Positions 43,901 to 52,330 of a stretch of 64,000 nt of DNA are shown piece by piece. This DNA is from Coprovicinus avistercoris (GTDB lineage Bacteria > Actinomycetota > Coriobacteriia > Coriobacteriales > Atopobiaceae), in NCBI GenBank assembly GCA_018714895.1, contig DVMQ01000018.1, forward strand, positions 124,001 to 188,000. The letters are read 5' to 3'. A program made the translations under genes and the position numbers. The notes beneath the pieces are model-generated. The model did not search any database and had not been told where the DNA came from. It was given only the letters and a program-made list of their open reading frames with translations. How positions within the stretch are numbered: the first letter of the stretch is position 1; every line of letters begins with the position of its first letter.

Positions 43901-45662
43901 TAACTTCCATGAGCGCATGCTTGGCTCGGCTCTTATCGCCGCTCGCGATCCTCGTCTGGAGTTTGTCCAGCTTGTAAGCTTTGGGTGCGGCCATGATGCC
44001 TATCTCTCCGATGAGATTGTTCGTATGATGCACGAAACAGGTGAGAAGGCGCCGCTTATTCTCAAGCTCGACGAATCTGATGCTACGGGTCCTTTAAGCA
44101 TTCGCGTACGTTCGTTTGTGGCAACCGTTCATGAGCGTCGTGCTCATGAGCTGGCGGAAGGCGTGGTTCCTGAGCCTCATGAGCTTCCTGATCCATATCC
44201 GCAAAAGTTCCGCCGTGGCGATAAAAACCGCTACACCGTTTTGGTGCCCAATACCTCGCATGCATTTAGCCGTTTGATGGCTGCAGCAGCTTCTCGCCAG
44301 GGTCTTACGATGGTTTCGCTCCCCATAGGCCGCGATCGTGCCATTGAGCTTGGAAAACAGTACGTTCATAACGACATTTGTTTCCCGGCGCAGGTGGTCA
44401 TTGGAGAGTGCCTTGCAGCTCTGGAAAGCGGCACGTATGACCTGAATACCACTGCCGTTATGATGGCTAAGTACGTGGGTGATTGTCGCCTTACGCATTA
44501 TGGTGCCCTTTTACGCAAGGCGTTGGACGATGCCGGTTATGCCCAGGTGCCGATAATTACCAATGATGGTGAGGATGCTCATAATATGCATCCAGGTTTC
44601 CGTTTGGGGCTGGGCGCTTCAATAGATATTGCTACGGGCTTGCCGATGATTGATGAGCTGGAGGCAATGCTCAGGCGTGTGCGTCCGTATGAAATCGAAC
44701 CGGGCAGTGCTGATAAGGCCTTTGAGCAGGCGCTTGATGAGCTGATAGATGCTATTGCTTCACATGGTGCCCTGGCGGCTCCTGCAGCATTCCGTCATGG
44801 CATGGAGCTGTTATCTTCGGTAAAGATGTCTGATGCTCCTCGACGTCCACGTGTTCTCATCGTTGGTGAGTATCTGCTTAACTTCCACCCAGGCGCCAAT
44901 CATGAGATCGAGCGCTATCTTGAAGATAATGGGCTCGAGATTATCGAAGCGCGCATGACTGACGTTATTCGCAAGATATATTTCAACCGCCATGCGCAAT
45001 CGCGTGAATACCATGTTTCGCTCCCGCTGGTAGAACGCGCTTGGAATGCTACGGCAGACGAGATTTTCTCGGCGTCTTGTGCTCTTACCGACACCATTGC
45101 ACGCAACTTCCCATTGCATGAATCTGCAACAACGTTGCCCGAGTTGGTTGGCAAGAGCGACACCATTATTCATCACACGTTTGATGCGGGTGAAGGTGTT
45201 CTTATTCCTGGCGAGATTTTGCACCATGCTTCTCATGGTGTGCGTAACTTTGTGGTGCTCCAACCATTTGGGTGCTTACCGAATCATGTGGTTGGACGTG
45301 GGATTATCAAGCGTATTAAAGAGCTTTATCCCGATGCGCAAGTTTTGCCGCTTGACTACGATCCTGATGTCAGCTTTGCCAACATTGAGAATCGTTTACA
45401 AATGCTCGTCATGGATGCTCGCCCTGATGTTGAGCCTGAGAATACCGAGGCTGTTTCAAAGACAGATGAGAGCATGCGTGCTTCTGAGGAAACGGTATAT
45501 CGCTGGGGCAAGATGGTGGTTGATGCAGCTGGCCGTGCGCTCGACGACGCTGGTCAGGCAATTGATGATGCGGGTCACGCTTTGGATGATGTGGCTGCTT
45601 CTGTGGCGGCTATGGCACCAACACCTGTTGTTTCTCGTCGTGCTGCCAGGGAGTCACGATGA
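40968..45662 (+). CDS. Giant 2-hydroxyacyl-CoA dehydratase activase-related fusion protein
   Basis: 1564 aa. Two ASKHA-type activase domains in series (VGIDVGSTTVKLVALD at ~32 and LGIDSGSTTTKFALLD at ~364), each with the two cysteines that bridge a [4Fe-4S] cluster in HgdC: C161/C200 and C490/C529, both 39 residues apart. A cysteine-rich knuckle follows (CPFCSNHC ~659-666, with C685), then a DUF2229-like part and a dehydratase-like C-terminal half (NDICFPA, RVRPYE, CLPNHVVG, DYDPD). The tail has three heptapeptide repeats. Characterised relatives use ATP to inject electrons into radical dehydratases. Substrate here unknown. The ATG at 40968 follows GCGGGAGA. Confidence 0.9.
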   Translation: MKMGIDSKIQVNAQDGVEESVCSQAAPRELYVGIDVGSTTVKLVALDVQSQECVPLISRYVRHGARQAETAAKLLEELAQTFPQSTIYAALTGSGATGLAEALQLPFVQEVVANSIAVRRLFPQAKTAIELGGQDAKIVFFERDPRTGELTVSNMRMNGSCAGGTGAFLDEIASLLEVAPEDFDGLAAAGTAVHDISGRCGVYAKTDIQPLINQGVSKEDIALSSLHAVAKQTIGGLAQGLDIEAPVVFEGGPLTFDPTLVRVFAERLGLSANETIVPERAETMMALGAALSVEELFSDRDCSMDAARAAEILRAYEKRPHEEEKPAPPFFSSEEERAEFAQRHTVPQDPESAPCVDGVLRVWLGIDSGSTTTKFALLDEHGVLVDSFYASNEGAPLDVAVAALREMYNRHEAAGEKLEVLGVGTTGYGENMFASALGADYHAVETVSHARAVRDVVPDATFVLDIGGQDMKAMWLDHGVITDVVVNEACSSGCGSFLETFARTLGIPVTSIAEAAFRSDAPARLGSRCTVFMTSSIVTEQRNGKSPDDIMAGLCRSIIENVFTKVVRIPSMDVLGDKIVVQGGTFLNDAVLRAFEQRVGHNVTRAPHAGLMGAIGVAQLTREHALASVAAGEPLPASSFIGFDALDTFSYQTENNLRCPFCSNHCNRTRVTFSNGASWVTGNRCPRGEVVGDPKDNAVRERVAAVRKRVAAVPNLFEEREKLLFKRYPVKPVRDLGDAAPTIGLPRVLAAWEWAPFWTTLVRAAGYRVRLSRKSTRAMYERGLPAVTSDTVCFPAKLVHGHLRDLADSGVDRILMPSITTVPSDNAAKTSQSMCAVVKGYPLVVANSDDPSQRWGIPFDAPLFHWYSDEDREEQLVQFLRSWAQLDTAQARDAIHQAQAAQDSFEQTMQRRGCEVLNSIEGSGWAVVLAARPYQTDELVNHGLPALFAQAGIPVLTADAVPGVHEVDLSRSRIDVVNNFHERMLGSALIAARDPRLEFVQLVSFGCGHDAYLSDEIVRMMHETGEKAPLILKLDESDATGPLSIRVRSFVATVHERRAHELAEGVVPEPHELPDPYPQKFRRGDKNRYTVLVPNTSHAFSRLMAAAASRQGLTMVSLPIGRDRAIELGKQYVHNDICFPAQVVIGECLAALESGTYDLNTTAVMMAKYVGDCRLTHYGALLRKALDDAGYAQVPIITNDGEDAHNMHPGFRLGLGASIDIATGLPMIDELEAMLRRVRPYEIEPGSADKAFEQALDELIDAIASHGALAAPAAFRHGMELLSSVKMSDAPRRPRVLIVGEYLLNFHPGANHEIERYLEDNGLEIIEARMTDVIRKIYFNRHAQSREYHVSLPLVERAWNATADEIFSASCALTDTIARNFPLHESATTLPELVGKSDTIIHHTFDAGEGVLIPGEILHHASHGVRNFVVLQPFGCLPNHVVGRGIIKRIKELYPDAQVLPLDYDPDVSFANIENRLQMLVMDARPDVEPENTEAVSKTDESMRASEETVYRWGKMVVDAAGRALDDAGQAIDDAGHALDDVAASVAAMAPTPVVSRRAARESR

Positions 45663-46285
45663 GTGCGCGAAATGCTCGGGCAGGCATCCATATGAAGAGC
45701 AAGCTGGCCGATGCTCTTTGGAGTCTGCTGAAGACACAGTGTTTATCAACCATTTCGGTTGGCGATGTTATTGAAGCGGCATCTGTGAGCAGGGGTTCGT
45801 TTTACTATCATTTCGCCGATCTAGATACGTTGGTTCGTTGGGCTTTATTGCGAGAAGTCTTCGATTCCGATCGCCAGGGACATCCGTTCTTTCTTCTTGC
45901 AACAAAAACAGCTTTGCCCCAGGAAACGCATGAGCTCAAACGCAGCATTAGTCGTGTGTGTTTGCTGCTTGATAGAGGCGGAATGAACATTGTGTTCGAC
46001 GTCTCACTTGATGCGTTGGTAGATCTCTGGTGCCGTGTATTGCAGCCCGATGCGAATGAACTTCCCAATGAGGTGATATCGCAGCTGGAATACGCCGTAG
46101 GCGGAACGGTTGGCATGCTGGCGCGTGCAAATGTGCGCGATGAATCAAAACGCCGTACCTCAGTGGCATTTATTCGCGAGCAACAAATTCGAATGGTCCG
46201 CAGTATTGCGGCGGTACTCCACATGAGTCCGAGTGAGCTCATGGCACGCTTGGCTCAGGTGGAGTATCCCGTAGCAGCTGCGTAA
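45659..46285 (+). CDS. TetR family transcriptional regulator
   Basis: 208 aa. HTH: LSTISVGDVIEAASVSRGSFYYHFADLDTLV, a clear TetR N-domain near residues 28-58. The ATG overlaps the stop of the giant activase gene (ATGA), so the regulator is translated with it. That is unusual for a regulator unless it controls the same gene or a product-linked pathway. No operator could be identified. The ligand domain is not recognisable. Confidence 0.88.
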   Translation: MSARNARAGIHMKSKLADALWSLLKTQCLSTISVGDVIEAASVSRGSFYYHFADLDTLVRWALLREVFDSDRQGHPFFLLATKTALPQETHELKRSISRVCLLLDRGGMNIVFDVSLDALVDLWCRVLQPDANELPNEVISQLEYAVGGTVGMLARANVRDESKRRTSVAFIREQQIRMVRSIAAVLHMSPSELMARLAQVEYPVAAA

Positions 46286-46291
46286 AACAGC

Positions 46292-47608
46292 CTATGCTTT
46301 CTGTGATGGAACACGTGCGGAATCAGAAGGTGTAATGGTCATAGACTGGAAGCGATGTGCCATGTACTCATTATCAAAGTGATCGGCATAAAACTCTTCG
46401 ATAGGAGAATTTGGCTGTATGCCGCTTTCTCGGTCGTACCAGCATTCAAGCGCTTGTAGGGTCATAACACCATCGATGATCATCAGAATGGCGCAAAACG
46501 TTGTGAATGAGTACCGCAGTTTCCAGGGGATTTTATTGATGAGCCGCAGGAGCCACGGGAGGCAGGCTTTTATCCAAACAAATCCCAATGCTCCCCACAT
46601 ACACATAAAATTGATGCAGGTTCTCCCCCCTGTAAGCTGGGCGATGGGGTCGGGGAAAAGACCAAATACTTTAGCGCCTGAATAGCTCCAGGCAACAGCG
46701 CCAAAGCCTACTTGCATAAACCAAGAGACTGCTGCTTCGAACATTCCGCCAATGACAGCGGAGACTAAAAAGATAATGATGGGATTGGCCTTATAAAAAC
46801 GATTGAGTGCAACGGTCATAAGAACGGCACCAAACCCATAGATGGGGGAGAAGGGGCCAAACAACAGACCGGCGCGATCTTGATAGTGTCCTGGATCAAC
46901 AATGACAAAGTGATAAATCGTTTCGATAACAAGGCCTAAGAAGCAGCAGACAACAAATACCCAAAAGAGATTGAAGAAGTCGAGCTCAATGAAACCTCTG
47001 TCACCTTTGGCTCTGCCTAAGGTACCCTCTTCAGCTTCTTGCTCAGTTTCCAGCTCGCGCAAGTGCCTTTGAAGGCGACGCTCTGAGATAAGGGTGGGAT
47101 CAATTGTGGTTGCAATAATGATGAGAATGGCAAAATGCACCATGGAAGCCAAGACATTATTTACAACACCGTGCAACATAATGTCGACTACGAGTGAGGC
47201 AATATTAAGGGCAATAAGGGCATAGGCTGCTTGTGCTGCATGACGGCGCTTATTGCGTATGAGCGCTATGCCAAGACCAACAGCTACTGCTGCATTTACG
47301 ATAAGTAGGACAATTTGAAAGACAGACAGAACCGTTGTGAGTGTCACGTCGTTCGAACTTATGAGAATGTGCTTTCCGTCAGTCGCTAGAATAAATCCGA
47401 GGAAAGCGGCTATGCCAAGAACAAAGGCTCCTGATATCAAGTTGTACAAACCATAGAGACACAGCACGAAGTGTATGCGTTTCTCACGCCGTGCTTTACG
47501 CTCATCCTGAGGTTGTTGCCCATTACCAGAGGAGTTGTGATCAGCAGTCGTGTTGGCTGTTGGACAAGAGTCTTGATTATTGGCAAGGTCGTGCGGAGCA
47601 GTAGACAT
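46292..47608 (-). CDS. CmpB-type (putative ABC-transporter type IV) membrane protein
   Basis: 438 aa with about eight to nine hydrophobic segments. The second half matches the CmpB family (VVCCFLGLVIETIYHFVI, RAGLLFGPFSPIYGFGAV, NPIIIFLVSAVIGGMFEAAVSW). The first half has four helices and a charged loop (RRLQRHLRELETEQEAEEG). The name is historical; transport has not been shown for most. The ATG at 47608 follows GGAGCCCG. It is convergent with the TetR gene (six bases between stops) and divergent from the UvrA paralogue. Confidence 0.8.
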   Translation of the reverse strand: MSTAPHDLANNQDSCPTANTTADHNSSGNGQQPQDERKARREKRIHFVLCLYGLYNLISGAFVLGIAAFLGFILATDGKHILISSNDVTLTTVLSVFQIVLLIVNAAVAVGLGIALIRNKRRHAAQAAYALIALNIASLVVDIMLHGVVNNVLASMVHFAILIIIATTIDPTLISERRLQRHLRELETEQEAEEGTLGRAKGDRGFIELDFFNLFWVFVVCCFLGLVIETIYHFVIVDPGHYQDRAGLLFGPFSPIYGFGAVLMTVALNRFYKANPIIIFLVSAVIGGMFEAAVSWFMQVGFGAVAWSYSGAKVFGLFPDPIAQLTGGRTCINFMCMWGALGFVWIKACLPWLLRLINKIPWKLRYSFTTFCAILMIIDGVMTLQALECWYDRESGIQPNSPIEEFYADHFDNEYMAHRFQSMTITPSDSARVPSQKA

Positions 47609-47767
47609 ACGGGCTCCAATCCCGATTAAGCAGCGTTCAGCCGATCCGATGCTGCAAATTTGTCTTATGGTACCCATTGGGCTTAGGGGATTTCCTCATA
47701 TCGAGAAACATTGGGTAAGCGGGCGGATCATTTTGCCCTTTCACGCGAAGATAGAAGGGATGGCATG

Positions 47768-50281
47768 ATGGCATTACAGGCATACGATCGTCCCAGTTGT
47801 ATACAAGTTCGTGGCGCTCGTGTTCATAATCTTAAAAACATAGATATAGATATACCGTTGGGTTGTTTAGTAGGTATTGCTGGTGTATCGGGTTCTGGAA
47901 AGAGCTCGCTTGCCCTGGGCACACTCTATGCTGAAGGAAGCAGGCGGTATCTCGATGCACTCTCTACCTATACGCGCCGCCGGATTGCACAAACCGGTAG
48001 GGCGACGGTGGACGAAGTATTGCATGTACCTGCTGCATTGGCGCTTCGCCAGCGCCCTGGTGTACCAGATGTGCACTCTACGTTTGGCACTTCTACAGAA
48101 CTGCTGAATTATCTTCGCCTTATGTTTTCACGTTTAGGGAGTCATGTCTGCCCCAACGGCCACCATGTACCACCCAATATGGATGTTGCTCTTATGCGTC
48201 CAACTACCTGTCCGATATGCGGTGCAGAGTTTTATGGCCCTGGTGCAGAAGACCTTGCTTTTAATAGCGGTGGTGCCTGTCCAACATGTGGTGGTACAGG
48301 AGTGGTGCGTACAGTTGATGAAACAACGCTCGTGCCTGACGAATCTCTTTCAATAGACGATGGTGCTGTACTTCCATGGGGTACCCTGATGTGGGATCTT
48401 ATGAAGCAAGTCTGTGGCGAGATGGGTGTGCGCACCAATGTTCCCTTCTGTGAATTAACCCCTGAAGAGCGTGAAATCGTTTTCCATGGACCAATGGAAA
48501 AGCGTCATATCATCTATAAAGCCAAAAAGACTGACACTTTTGCCGAGATGGATTTCACCTATTACAGCGCAGTTAATACGGTTAAAAATGCCTTGGCAAA
48601 AGCGAAAGATGAGAAGGGGCTTGCACGCGTAGCTCGCTTTCTGCGAGAGGATGTTTGCCCCGATTGTGGAGGCACGCGTTTATCAGCAGCAGCGCGTGGC
48701 CCGGTAATTGATGGTATGACACTGGCTGATGCGACGGCGCTTACCCTTGATGAACTTGCCTCATGGGTGCCCACCGTACCAACTCTTATGCCAGATGATA
48801 TGCGTCCCATGGCAGAGACTATCTGCAATGAGATGGTTGAACCTTGTATGCGCTTGCAACAATTGGGCTTGGGATATCTCACACTCGATCGAGCTTCGGC
48901 TACGCTTTCAACAGGCGAGCGTCAGCGTGTACAGCTTGCCCGTGCCGTTCGCAACCGTACCTGTGGCGTGCTGTATGTGTTGGATGAACCTTCGATTGGA
49001 CTTCATCCTTCTAATGTTGAAGGCTTACTGGGCGTTGTTGATGATCTTCTTGCCGATGGAAACTCAGTGGTGCTGGTCGATCACGATGTGCGTGTTTTAC
49101 GTCATGCCGATCATCTCATTGAGATAGGACCAGGATCTGGTGCCCATGGGGGCGAAGTAATCTGTCAGGGCACACCTGAAGAGGTGGAAAAGAATCCAGC
49201 TACAAAGATTGGTCCTTTTCTTACGGGTACATGCCAGGTTCGTGTAAGAAAACGGTCAGATAAAAACGAGGTTTTTGACCAGGGACGAATACATCTTGAT
49301 ACAGGCGCTCTCCATACCGTGCAGCCCCTCTCAGTAGATATTCCCCGGGGACGTCTCACCGCAGTAACAGGTGTTTCGGGTTCGGGTAAAACAACGCTGG
49401 TGCTGGAGAGTCTCATTCCTGGTCTTAAAGCTGCAATTGCTGGGGTTGTTCTTCCGCAGCATGTTCATGCAGTAGATTCTTCAGATCTTCGTCGCGTTAA
49501 CCTCATTGATGCAACACCCATCGGAGCTAATGTTCGTTCGACGGTGGGAACATATTCGGGAGTGCTGGACGATTTACGTCGTGCCTATGCAAAAACACCC
49601 AAGGCCAAAGAGCAGGGTCTTAAAGCAGGAGCTTTTTCTTATAACACCGGATCATTGCGGTGTCCTACCTGCGATGGTACAGGGCAAATCTCGCTGGACA
49701 TACAGTTTTTGCCCGATGTAGATATCCCTTGTCCCGATTGTGGTGGTGTGCGTTATGCACGAAGTGCCTATGACATAGTGCTTGCTGGCATGAGCTTGCC
49801 TGAGTTGCTTGCCTGTACGGTGGATGAAGCACGAGAAGTGCTTATCGATACAAACTTGAAGTCTGCCAAGACAAAACTGCAGGTACTTTCTGATTTGGGC
49901 CTGGGATATCTGACGTTAGGAGAGGCAACGCCGGCGCTCTCGGGTGGAGAAGCACAGCGGTTAAAACTGGCGAGTGAGCTTACGCGTAATCAGGCCGATG
50001 CACTCTTTGTGTTTGATGAACCGACTATTGGATTGCACCCACTTGATGTTGAAGTGCTGCTGCAAGTCTTGCAGCGTCTTATCGATAATGGCGCAACGGT
50101 TGTAGTTATTGAGCATGATCTGGATATGATCGCCAACGCCGATTGGGTTATTGATATGGGTCCAGGTGGTGGCGATGCCGGTGGGCGCATTGTCTGTGCG
50201 GGCACGCCGGAAGAGGTGGCGACGTGCCCGGAAAGTATTACAGGGCGTTATATCGCAGAGGAGTTAAACATTAAGAGGTGA
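47768..50281 (+). CDS. UvrA paralogue (class II-like), UvrB-binding domain apparently absent
   Basis: 837 aa, versus ~940 for UvrA. Two ABC ATPase modules: Walker A GVSGSGKSSLAL and GVSGSGKTTLVL, signatures STGERQRVQLAR and LSGGEAQRLKLA, with zinc knuckles (CPTCGGTG, CPDCGGTRL, CPTCDGTG...CPDCGG). Between CPNGH and CPICGAEF are only ~20 residues, where canonical UvrA has the ~115-residue UvrB-binding domain. Paralogues of this kind (UvrA2, LmrC-like) are linked to tolerance of DNA-damaging antibiotics. Canonical uvrA is not in this window. The ATG at 47768 follows GAAGGGA; 47765 is also possible. Confidence 0.88.
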   Translation: MALQAYDRPSCIQVRGARVHNLKNIDIDIPLGCLVGIAGVSGSGKSSLALGTLYAEGSRRYLDALSTYTRRRIAQTGRATVDEVLHVPAALALRQRPGVPDVHSTFGTSTELLNYLRLMFSRLGSHVCPNGHHVPPNMDVALMRPTTCPICGAEFYGPGAEDLAFNSGGACPTCGGTGVVRTVDETTLVPDESLSIDDGAVLPWGTLMWDLMKQVCGEMGVRTNVPFCELTPEEREIVFHGPMEKRHIIYKAKKTDTFAEMDFTYYSAVNTVKNALAKAKDEKGLARVARFLREDVCPDCGGTRLSAAARGPVIDGMTLADATALTLDELASWVPTVPTLMPDDMRPMAETICNEMVEPCMRLQQLGLGYLTLDRASATLSTGERQRVQLARAVRNRTCGVLYVLDEPSIGLHPSNVEGLLGVVDDLLADGNSVVLVDHDVRVLRHADHLIEIGPGSGAHGGEVICQGTPEEVEKNPATKIGPFLTGTCQVRVRKRSDKNEVFDQGRIHLDTGALHTVQPLSVDIPRGRLTAVTGVSGSGKTTLVLESLIPGLKAAIAGVVLPQHVHAVDSSDLRRVNLIDATPIGANVRSTVGTYSGVLDDLRRAYAKTPKAKEQGLKAGAFSYNTGSLRCPTCDGTGQISLDIQFLPDVDIPCPDCGGVRYARSAYDIVLAGMSLPELLACTVDEAREVLIDTNLKSAKTKLQVLSDLGLGYLTLGEATPALSGGEAQRLKLASELTRNQADALFVFDEPTIGLHPLDVEVLLQVLQRLIDNGATVVVIEHDLDMIANADWVIDMGPGGGDAGGRIVCAGTPEEVATCPESITGRYIAEELNIKR

Positions 50282-50285
50282 AGTG

Positions 50286-51239
50286 CTACTGGTTGAGTAA
50301 TTCTTCCACCTCTGCACGGGTGGGCATTGCGGGAATAGCGCCACGTTTGCGTACACAGAGCGAGGCGACGGCATTGCCCTTACGTGCGAACTGCGCAATA
50401 TCATCCAGGGTAAGCTCCTCAGGCTTCTTGTTGCTTTCGCAAAACGCCGCAAGGAATCCTCCCCAGAAGGAATCGCCTGCTCCTGTTGCATCAACTGCGA
50501 CTGCTGGGAAGGCGGGAACTTCCATACCACCATCGGCACAGCAGACATAGGCGCCGCCTTCGCCGAGGGTAACCGCCACAACAGACGGGCCTTGCGCAAG
50601 CAGGCACGCTGCTGCTTCCTGAGGGTCGCTCTTATCAGTGAGCAAGGCACATTCCTCATCCGAAAGCTTCATGAGATTCATGTAGGGCACGACCGAGCGC
50701 ATTTGCTCGCAGGCTTCTTCTACTGATGACCACAGGTTTGCACGGTAGTTGGGGTCATACGAAAGAACGCAGCCATGGTCGCGGGCATATGCCAGAGCAG
50801 CATGTGTTGCAGAGCGTACTGGTTCGTTGGTAAGAGAGAGTGATCCCACGTGAAATACGTGGGAATCTTCAATGACGTTATAAGCGAGTTCGTCTGTGGT
50901 AAGGCGTGTGTCGGCACCGGGTTTGCGTGCAAATGAGAATGTGCGCTCACCATCTTCGGAGAGAGCGACAAAGGCAAGGGTGGTAAACGTATCGGGATCA
51001 GAAATGAGGCCGGTGGTATCCACGCCCTGCTCTTCAAGGGTTTTGCGGAGAAAATCTCCGTGCATATCGCATCCAACTTTTCCAAGAAAAGCTGTTTTGT
51101 GACCCAAACGTTCAAGTGCTACCAAAACATTTGCTGGTGCACCTCCCGGGTTGCGTTCAAAGAGGCGCTGGCCACTTGCAGAGGTACCCGCATCAGTAAA
51201 ATCAATCAAAAGCTCGCCAAGAGCACTAACGGAAAACAT
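50286..51239 (-). CDS. PfkB family carbohydrate kinase (fructokinase-like)
   Basis: 317 aa ribokinase-fold kinase. Signatures: the N-terminal GGAPANVLVALERLG motif, the C-terminal anion-hole motif DATGAGDSFWGGFLAAF, and VTLGEGGAYV. The sequence is closest to bacterial fructokinases (ScrK-like), which phosphorylate fructose from sucrose uptake. There are no sugar transport genes beside it, so the substrate stays open. The ATG at 51239 follows GGAAAGGA. It is convergent with the UvrA paralogue (four bases between stops), and IspF lies upstream on the same strand. Confidence 0.85.
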   Translation of the reverse strand: MFSVSALGELLIDFTDAGTSASGQRLFERNPGGAPANVLVALERLGHKTAFLGKVGCDMHGDFLRKTLEEQGVDTTGLISDPDTFTTLAFVALSEDGERTFSFARKPGADTRLTTDELAYNVIEDSHVFHVGSLSLTNEPVRSATHAALAYARDHGCVLSYDPNYRANLWSSVEEACEQMRSVVPYMNLMKLSDEECALLTDKSDPQEAAACLLAQGPSVVAVTLGEGGAYVCCADGGMEVPAFPAVAVDATGAGDSFWGGFLAAFCESNKKPEELTLDDIAQFARKGNAVASLCVRKRGAIPAMPTRAEVEELLNQ

Positions 51240-51310
51240 AGGTCGTCCTTTCCATGCTGTTCTCAATACGTAATGTCAAAACTCCCTTCCACCCTCGTTT
51301 TTCAACGTTC

Positions 51311-51820
51311 TTATAGTGCTTTATCTGCATTTTGTTCAGGGCTATCTGTGATGGTAAGAAGGCATACGGCCCAAGCCCCAATGCCTTTTCCTTCACCTTC
51401 CCAGCCCAGACGTTCTGTGGTGGTTGCTTTAACGCCAATTTGAGCAACGGCGACTCCCATGGCATGAGCCAAGTTTTCACGCATGGCCTGACGATGTGGG
51501 CCAATTTTTGGAGCCTGACAAGCAATGGTGCAATCTGCATCTATGAGCTCAAAACCCTGAGAGCGCACGAGCTCCATGACGCGGGAGAGCAGTACGAGAG
51601 AGTTAGCGTTTTCAAATGCTGGATCAGTGTCAGGAAAGAGACTTCCAATATCATCGAGGCGCGCAGCGCCGAGAAGAGCATCGGTAAGTGCATGAGCAAG
51701 TACATCTGCATCAGAGTGTCCCAAAAGGCCACGTTCATAAGGAATGGTTACACCACCGATGATGCAAGGACGTCCTTCTACCAGGCGATGTACGTCGTAG
51801 CCGTGTCCAATATGCAACAT
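51311..51820 (-). CDS. ispF: 2-C-methyl-D-erythritol 2,4-cyclodiphosphate synthase
   Basis: Fifth enzyme of the MEP isoprenoid pathway (169 aa, usual length ~158-165). The metal ligands and family motifs are present: GYDVHRL, LLGHSDADVLAHALTDALLGAA, GSLFPDTDP and KATTTERLGWEGEGKGIGAWAV. IspD is not adjacent. GAAAGGA precedes the ATG. It and the kinase at 50286 share the minus strand, with 71 bases between them. Confidence 0.97.
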   Translation of the reverse strand: MLHIGHGYDVHRLVEGRPCIIGGVTIPYERGLLGHSDADVLAHALTDALLGAARLDDIGSLFPDTDPAFENANSLVLLSRVMELVRSQGFELIDADCTIACQAPKIGPHRQAMRENLAHAMGVAVAQIGVKATTTERLGWEGEGKGIGAWAVCLLTITDSPEQNADKAL

Positions 51821-51848
51821 AGTGTTCCTTTCACAAGGGGAACAAAAA

Positions 51849-51877
51849 TTGAACTCATACTACATTACTGATATAGT
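51849..51877 (+). promoter_or_regulatory. Promoter for the guanidine riboswitch-SMR transcript
   Basis: TTGAAC (51849-51854) and TATAGT (51872-51877) with a 17-base spacer, about 23 bases before the riboswitch core. Confidence 0.6.
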
Positions 51878-51897
51878 TCCGCTTTGACCCGTGAGGG

Positions 51898-51940
51898 CCC
51901 CTGACGAGGGCAGCCGTACCAGGATCGCAAAGACGGCGCA
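51898..51940 (+). promoter_or_regulatory. Guanidine-III (ykkC-III) riboswitch
   Basis: The core at 51900-51939 matches the known ykkC-III consensus almost base by base: CCTGACGAGG, then GCCGTACCAGG, then CAAAGACGGCGC. P1 pairs CCTG with CAGG, and the terminal ACGGCGC pairs back to GCCGT in a pseudoknot. In this class, guanidine binding frees the ribosome binding site of an exporter. The ribosome binding site GAAAGGG starts seven bases after the core, just before the SMR start. The neighbour's identity supports the call. Confidence 0.9.
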
Positions 51941-51958
51941 TCATAGAAAGGGAACCTC

Positions 51959-52279
51959 ATGGATTGGATAGTACTCATCGTTTCAGGTGCTATGGAAGCG
52001 GTTTGGGCAACAGCTCTTGGTGCTTCCGAAGGTTTTAGTAAACCACTTCCCACTATAGTATTTTTTGTTGGCTTACTTGCCAGCATGGCAGGTCTTTCGT
52101 TTGCTGTGCGTACGCTTCCTACGGGAACTGCTTATGCCGTTTTGGTTGGTATTGGGGCAGCGCTTACGGTTATCTGGGGCATGATTACGGGTGCCGAACC
52201 GGTATCTTTTGTTCGAATAGCTCTTATCGTGGGGCTTGTTGGATGCGTGATAGGGCTGAAACTCGTCTCTGAGGGATAA
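51959..52279 (+). CDS. SMR family guanidinium exporter (SugE/Gdx-type)
   Basis: 106 aa with four transmembrane helices and the essential Glu13 in IVSGAMEAVWATALGASEGF, the Gdx/SugE-type signature (not the EmrE type). Gdx exporters exchange guanidinium for protons. The riboswitch immediately upstream is of the guanidine-III class, so guanidine export is well supported. GAAAGGG precedes the ATG. A single-gene, dual-insertion arrangement is expected, since no second SMR gene is adjacent. Confidence 0.93.
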   Translation: MDWIVLIVSGAMEAVWATALGASEGFSKPLPTIVFFVGLLASMAGLSFAVRTLPTGTAYAVLVGIGAALTVIWGMITGAEPVSFVRIALIVGLVGCVIGLKLVSEG

Positions 52280-52330
52280 AAATCGGCTACATTTAAGCGT
52301 GGATAAACACCGGATGATATCGGAGGATCC

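Noticed and set aside
51332..51871. Plus-strand frame of ~179 codons opposite ispF
   Set aside because: IspF is certain on the other strand. This frame has no recognisable protein sequence and no start signal.
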